Part shown: in pieces, positions 58,140 through 64,000 of the stretch | How positions within the stretch are numbered: the first letter of the stretch is position 1 | Layout: each line of letters begins with the position of its first letter | NCBI GenBank assembly: GCA_039654915.1 | Contig: CM077599.1 | Span: 70,958,001 to 71,022,000 of the forward strand | DNA: 64,000 bases | Source: Aquilaria yunnanensis | Taxonomy: Eukaryota; Streptophyta; Magnoliopsida; Malvales; Thymelaeaceae | Direction: 5' to 3' | The notes under the pieces: model-generated | The model's input: the letters and a program-made list of their open reading frames with translations, nothing else | Told to the model about the DNA's origin: nothing | The model's database searches: none | Translations under genes and position numbers: made by a program

Positions 58140-59743
58140 TGGTGCACTGTAACAATTGTAACCCAGGTGTAGGTTGTCGCAAGTAATAAAATCTCGGGAG
58201 TCCAAGTGTCGAACCACAGGGAAGTGAATTAAGAAATACAAATTATAAATATTTAATAAAGAAAGATTTTGGTGCAAGGTGTGAACAGGTGTTGATTACA
58301 AAACTCAAATTCAAATAAATAGCTAAGGTTAGGGGATCCACTTTTAGTATATCGGTTATGATTAATTTTAGCCCATCTTACCACTCAATCGGGGAATTTA
58401 GTTAGTATTAACTTTCATTGATCTTAAAATGCTAACACTTGCTAATGAGTTCAAGTATCCATCATGCCACCCTTTATCTACAATAAATCAAGATTCCAAT
58501 ATAGTCAGTAAAGTCATGTTCTACAGAGGGAATCAAGCAGCTTTTGTACAAATGATTGACTATGATGAATCAAGACTCCCACTTAACAAGGAGGGAAGTT
58601 AAATAGATTAAGGAAGAAGATACTGTTAATGTTGTGATCCATTCAAATCAATCATAACATCTATACCAAAAGCTTGACCCTTTCACCTTAGCAAAAGAAG
58701 ATTAGTTAGCCATAATAAAAGTAAACAATATGTAGAAAGATGAAATGAACATGGATTGAAAGATCAAAGGAAGAACAACAAGAAGAACGTGAAAACACTT
58801 AGATAGAGCTTCGGTATTGAAAACTAGAATAAAACTAAAGAAGAAAAGCTAAAGATGGTACAAGAACATAAAGGAGTCCTAAGAAATGGCATAAATTGAC
58901 CTCCCCCCCCCCCTCCAAGGTACCTATTTATAGAGTTTTGGGGTTGGTGAAATAGTAAATGGTAGGCTAAAACAGTCAAGGTAGGTGAATACAAATCAAT
59001 AATGGAGGGCTGCAACTTCTTTTAATTTTTTGACCATCGTAGATATCGAATCAGCTCTTCCTCAAAACATGGAACTTGTAAATATCTTCTTTAGCTTCAA
59101 ATTAATAGCTTGCTCATTTAAATCGGACATCCATAGCTCAAGTTATAATTTTTCTACTAAAACTGCTCTTCAGCACACGAAAATAACGAATTATCCCATC
59201 TATAATCAGATTTCAGTAATGAACATGATCAAATTAACTTGCGGAATGAAACAAAGTTAAAGATCTATATGTTAGCTTTCAGATAAATTTGGAATCACTT
59301 AGTTCCGATGTCTATAGCTCCAGATATGATTTTTCCTCATAAAGGGTCACCAAGTGATGATTTTGCCTACATAAAAAAATAATTATTTAATATATATATT
59401 TTAATATTAATGAACAGTAAACTGCATATATACAGTAAATACGCGTATGAATAGTGAGAGCTCCAGATTTGATTTTTTCTCATGAAGGGTCGCCAAGTGA
59501 TGATTTTACTTATATAAAAAAATAATTATTTAATATATATACTTTAATATTAATAAATAGTAAAATGCGTATAAACAGTAAATATGTGTATGAACAGTGA
59601 GTCGGTGAATAGTGACTATAAATAGTAAAAATGTGTGAATAGTAACCCGGTGGGAAAATGCTCAAAATATAAAAATTAATCATATTCAAAGTATATAATG
59701 ATGATTTAAACCCTTAATAACAATACACTTATATTATTCATCA
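58140..59743 (-). repeat. 5' LTR of Athila-like copy 2, with internal tandem duplication
   Basis: The repeat is 1,604 bp, plus-strand ends TGGTGCACTG ... TATTCATCA. It is longer than its partner because a 143-bp unit at 59316-59458 (AGCTCCAGATATGATTTTT start) is repeated at 59459-59601. Confidence 0.9.
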
Positions 59744-60980
59744 ATTTTGAAGATTTTAAAGATAAGCCTTTACTAAGTTTCATTCAAGAAACTTGCCCTC
59801 TTTCTATCTATTTCAGGAGCACCTGAAATATAATCTTCAAACTAATACTTGTAGTTTGAGTTTTCCTATAAAATATTAGGTACATGAACTTCAATATGTC
59901 TAGTATTACATTGGAATGTTTCATGATTTTTAGAGCACATTTACTAATTTTAGTGCTGGTACTTTTTACCTTATGCAACAGCTGCCTTTTGAAGTTTCTG
60001 GAGTCTATTGTCTTTGTAAAGCTTTCCAAGAAGCTACTGTACATACCCAACTAAGCTAGGACATATTTATGATGCATCTATGCATGTAAATACACTATAG
60101 ATGTTGTATTGATAATATATGAAGTAATGAAGTAATGTTTGAGCTTGGATCTTCAATTTTGTTTATTTTGCAACTCATTGGTTATTTTAAAGGAAATTAT
60201 GTTTAATGCTTATGGAATGCCTTTAAATTAAGGGGAATTACTTTCCCAAGTATTTAATACATGTAAGAATCTGCCCATGTTGGTTTTGCACCTGGAAATG
60301 AAGTATATGGATTTTATGAAATTTTTGTATGGGCGTTATGGTCACTAGTTGTACAGATTTGGTACCTTGTACTCTAAGAGGTATAACTTGTTGTAGAAAA
60401 TGAATTTGGCTATGAAATTTTAACCACACTTAGAACCTTCAAGATGAAGATTTTGCCTTTTGAATCAATTGATTTTGTACCCTGCAGCCAAAGTTATAGT
60501 TTGTCAAAATTGGCTGATTTTACTGTGTACTATGCATATGGTCAATTTTAGCCGGTTGAGTATAAAATCCATAATTGCAAACTTGTATGGATTTAATACC
60601 TTAAATTTGTTTCCTTATAAAGGTTTAAATTTATTAAAATGAAAATGTTTAAAACCTTTAGGACATAAGGGACATGGTTAAAATTTGAATTGGACATAGT
60701 ATGATTGTTTGGACATATGAAAGGGCACCAAGTGTGCATATAATTGGTCATGAGTTTTATTTTGACTCAAGTTAAGTTTTTGGTCATTATCTTCCTCACC
60801 AAATGAGATTGTTATGTGTGTGATGGTTGGACCAATATACATATATTTACATAATGACCAAGAGGGCCACTTGGGTAACATAATAAGCATTGTTTTGCTT
60901 GGCCTACAAAACATGCATAGCTCTTGGGGCTTAATACACCAAAATATGGTTATTGTATTTAAGTACTCACAGTGGAAACA

Positions 60981-63900
60981 TGATAAGTCACCCTATGCTA
61001 CCACAAAAGTGACTACTCGAATTTGTCTTTCCTCACATAACCCTTGCTGGTGACAAATTGGGTCTTTTCTAGTCCGATATGACTTAGTAAAAGGGATTCG
61101 GGATCCAATTCATGACTTATCTTTCAAAAACCACTTATGCATATAATGATTATAAATCCATCAACTAGGATTTCTATAATAAGGCACACATTTGCTTAGT
61201 TAATTTACTTGTTTTATTTTATAAGACCAAGCTTATTATTATATGTTATTATACCAAGGTGTTAACCCATTTTTCATCACTACAATCATGTTGTCGTTAA
61301 ACCATTCCTTTGATTTGTTTGTGCACTTTTTCTTCAATAACTTGTTCTCTGTATGCTAATTTCATGGATTTAATTTCAATTCTCATGTTAGGCCATATGT
61401 TATTTATCTATTAAAAATTCATTTATATGTCATAAGGGTAGAATTTAGCCCCAATCTTTGTTACCTTCTTGGTTTCATTAACATTCCTTGTTAAGCTCTT
61501 GTAAAGGCGTGCTTCATCATTGGTTTACTCGTTTGACATGACTTCTGCACCAAGGGTATGCAAGGCTAAGAAAACTTTTACATCTTCTAAAGTTGGTGTA
61601 AATTCCCCCCAAGCTGTGATGAATGTATGCATATCAATACTCTACCTCATAAAGAGATTCCTCTATATTGAAACCTTCTTGGAAATGTGGCAATTTAAGT
61701 TTTGCGATATTTTGATGGCACGAATGATATAGGTGTCATTCAAAATGTTATAGTACTTCTAGTTGTGGAGAATTTTATTGACCCATTCTAATCAATTGGC
61801 AACATATCTATCTAATAGACCAAGCTTGGTGGTTGAGAGAGACACTTTCTTTCTTTCATTCTTTAATCATAACACTGACTATGACGGAATGAATTTAAGT
61901 GGGTCCAGACATTCTTGCATCATAAATTTCTAAGAGCTTGAAGATAGAATGTCTTTTTTTTTTTTTCCAGCTAAGTTAAAAGTTATCCTTAAGAAATTTT
62001 GGGTTAATCTAGTTTGTTTCAACTACTAGCAGTGGTAAACGTCCATTACGATGAGCAGGTGGTTCGGGGAAATTCTTCCAAACTTCTTTGTTCATTTCTC
62101 TTTTCTTTTTGCCTGATGGGGTAGATGGTTTTTCCTCTTTGGATTGAAGCATAGTGATATCTACAATCAAGTAGGTACAAAAAATAAATTATTGATGCTC
62201 TATAAATTCCTGCAAAGTGATAAGTTTAACAATTATGCCATACACTATACACTATTGCATGCATAACAATCGTTTTATTTATTTATACTAACATGTTTCT
62301 TCTTTATAGCTTGTGTAAAAATTACAACAAAAAAAAATTGTTGCACTGGTTTGATAAAAAATTTTACCTCACAATTACTTGTGGCTCCCAAAATTAGCAT
62401 GATTAAAATAAATTAAAATATAATTTTGTGTTTTGGTCATATCTTTCCATTATTAATGATTAATTTTTTTAACATGAGTTAATTACTTAAAAAACATATG
62501 GTTTAATAAAGTACTTTGATCTATGATTGCTAAAATTGAACATTGATTTTTCTAAATAAATTTCTAATTGATACTAAAAAATAAAATTTGAGTTTAATGG
62601 GAGATGAAAATTTTTAGCAAATTATTTTTAAAAACAAAAATTATCCATCATTTTGAAGTATGTATAACGTTATGTTTCACATTATTATGTTGCAACCATA
62701 ACTAATCATTTTTATAATAAATACAAAACATAAAGAGAGATTAGCTCAAAATTAAAATAAAGTAAAATTAATTAATTTATATAAATTTATAAATTAGAAT
62801 CATTTAATAATTTATTATTGAAATTTATTTTAATATTAAATTTATTGGAAAAAAACCTTTCTGGACTAGATTGATTGTTTTTAAAGATTGTCCCTTTTTC
62901 GTAAACAAATAGCGTCCTAAAGGCTAGTGTTGCAATTTCTCCAATTTCTTATTGGTTGTAGTTAAATGCATTTTTAGTCCCAAAATTTCTAACATTTACC
63001 ATTTAAGTCATTAAGTTCGACCAGCCCTACGTTTTTGGTCCCCAAATATAATAATTACTTAATATTCTTTCTATTTGCTCTCTTACTCTCCAAACTTTTT
63101 TGTTTTTTTTTAATATACAATTTTATTAAGAAAAAAAATTAAACACAAATTTTCAATTTCCATCATATCTTTTCATTATATATAATTGAGTTTTGTAGCA
63201 TGAGTTATTTAATTCAAAAATTTTATGGTTTAATGAAGTAAGTTGGTCCATGATTGCTAAAATTGAAAGTGAATTTTTCTAAATAAATTTCTCACCAATA
63301 TTAAAAATTAGAATTTGAGTTGATAAGAGAGTTTTTTTTTTGTTAATTATTCTTTAACAAGAAAAAATATCCATCATTTTTAAACATGTATAGTACTACT
63401 TTGCGATAATGACTAATCATTTTAAAGATAAGAACATAACATAAAAAAACTCAATTCACAATTAAAGTAAAATTTTAATTGATGTTTACTTTAATGGTAA
63501 ATTTATATAAAAAAAAAATACCTACTATAAAGTGCAGGTAAAAAAAAGCTTGCTATTACATGTAGATGTAATAGTGTATATTATGACTTTATATTACACT
63601 AATTCATCTGATTGTTTCCCATCAAGTCCTTTTATGGAATATAGATGCAATTCCATGAATCATTAAAAACCACTTTTGGTTGAAACAAATAATATTAAAA
63701 GTCACTTTATCTTGCTTACAATCATTACACATAAAAACCAAAGGATTGTCAATTTACTTGTCTATATTGCTTACTTGGCCAGTTGTATGCCAAACAAATA
63801 ACTTTATACTAACATGTTTCTTCTTTTAGCTCCAAACAGGCTTAATATTGTCGGCCAAGTAAGTAAGATAAGTAGGAAAATAAAAAAATAACGGCTTTTA

Positions 63901-64000
63901 ATGATTCTTCTTCAATTAATGTCATGTGTTTTCTTTTATATTGTGATTTGTTATTTATATCTATAGGCTATAGATATTATACTAACAAAATTAAATTGCA
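60981..64000. other. AT-rich intergenic sequence
   Basis: No gene is supported; the frame at 61520-61732 has no recognised domain. A diverged duplication lies at 62441-63478. Confidence 0.5.
62441..63478. repeat. Diverged direct duplication, ~330-bp unit
   Basis: 62441-62775 and about 63164-63478 share ATATCTTTTCATTAT-like starts, TTTCTAAATAAATTTCT, ATCCATCATTTT and a CAATTAAA-TAAA end. Related short phrases (TACTAACATGTTTCTTCTTT) also occur at about 62286 and 63811, so the duplicated unit may be larger. Confidence 0.75.

Larger units (their letters stand above)
50624..59743 (-). mobile_element. Non-autonomous Athila/Tat-like LTR retrotransposon, copy 2, with captured genes
   Basis: The element is 9,120 bp, with LTRs at 50624-52065 (3') and 58140-59743 (5'). 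An exact 5-bp target duplication ATTTT lies at 50619-50623 and 59744-59748. The primer-binding site TGGCGCCATTGCCAGGGA (complement of 58116-58133) is of tRNA-Asp type. The polypurine tract is at 52066-52079 (complement). The order on the minus strand is gag, protease, RNase H stub, integrase zinc domain, the unrecognised Cys-rich segment, then a LONELY GUY copy. Reverse transcriptase and the integrase core are missing, as in copy 1, so both copies descend from one already rearranged element. Confidence 0.95.
48425..60980 (+). mobile_element. Plus-strand Ty3/gypsy retrotransposon, internally deleted, split by Athila-like copy 2
   Basis: The truncated 5' LTR end (48425-48559, ending GTGGTAACA) is followed by a primer-binding site TGGTATCAGAGC (48565-48576, initiator tRNA-Met type). 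A 9-codon gag start at 48714 follows. A large deletion then joins directly to the C-terminal integrase region, a G-rich polypurine tract (49477-49492) and a 3' LTR starting TGTTACCAC at 49493. The 3' LTR continues after the inserted Athila-like element (59749) and ends GTGGAAACA at 60980. Removing the insert gives an LTR of about 2.36 kb. The final ~135 bp of the 3' LTR match the 5' LTR remnant. Confidence 0.88.
49493..60980 (+). repeat. 3' LTR of the plus-strand gypsy element (interrupted)
   Basis: Parts 49493-50618 and 59749-60980 flank the Athila-like element; one copy of ATTTT is the duplicated target. The ends TGTTACCAC and GTGGAAACA are near-perfect inverted repeats. 60842-60980 corresponds to 48427-48559. 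Confidence 0.85.

Noticed and set aside
1..64000. CRISPR arrays, operons, rRNA genes and intact tRNA genes
   Set aside because: None seen. The regular repeats present are microsatellites, minisatellites and LTR motifs of a plant nuclear genome.

Overview
The window is nuclear DNA of a flowering plant, most likely a woody or other non-grass eudicot. It is AT-rich and gene-poor. The recognisable gene products are plant families: an LTI65/RD29-like stress protein, a GeBP-like factor, a NAC factor, an L-type lectin receptor kinase and a sugar/H+ symporter remnant. Most of the rest is layered transposable elements. Only the lectin receptor kinase looks like a clean, complete gene. The LTI65-like gene is cut by the left edge, the GeBP-like ORF lacks part of its DNA-binding domain, and the NAC gene carries two compensating frameshifts.

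Layout. 1-1665: last two exons of an LTI65/RD29-like gene; the intron between them holds an antisense tRNA-derived SINE with a 14-bp target duplication. 2.7-4.4 kb: two local tandem duplications. 5081-5800: GeBP-like ORF. 8.1-10.5 kb, minus strand: NAC gene whose intron and 5' region are each locally duplicated. 10.7-18.2 kb: two Mutator-like elements, one short Stowaway-like MITE and one unusually long one. 18,665-22,655: a complete hAT element with an exact 8-bp duplication and a transposase broken only by three nonsense codons. 23,240-25,333: lectin receptor kinase with a TATA box. 25.7-26.1 kb: sugar symporter pseudogene. 27.0-28.4 kb: one non-autonomous hAT-like element inside another. 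29.3-29.8 kb: hairpins and a 52-bp perfect palindrome. 32.7-33.5 kb: decayed gene fragments, including an F-box/DUF295 piece. 34.2-35.8 kb: a Mutator-like element inside a Stowaway-like element.

35.8-61.0 kb is nested LTR retrotransposons. A minus-strand chromodomain Ty3/gypsy element is split by an Athila/Tat-like element (37,995-45,954). A plus-strand, internally deleted Ty3/gypsy element (48,425-60,980) is split in its 3' LTR by a second copy of the same Athila-like family (50,624-59,743, exact ATTTT duplication). Both Athila-like copies share one unusual structure: gag, protease and the integrase zinc domain remain, reverse transcriptase is gone, and the place of the integrase core is taken by a sequence that looks host-derived and has a possible zinc-knuckle. 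The second copy also carries a complete, intronless, multiply-stopped copy of a LONELY GUY cytokinin-activating enzyme. This non-autonomous, gene-carrying retrotransposon family is the most notable content of the window. 61-64 kb shows no gene.
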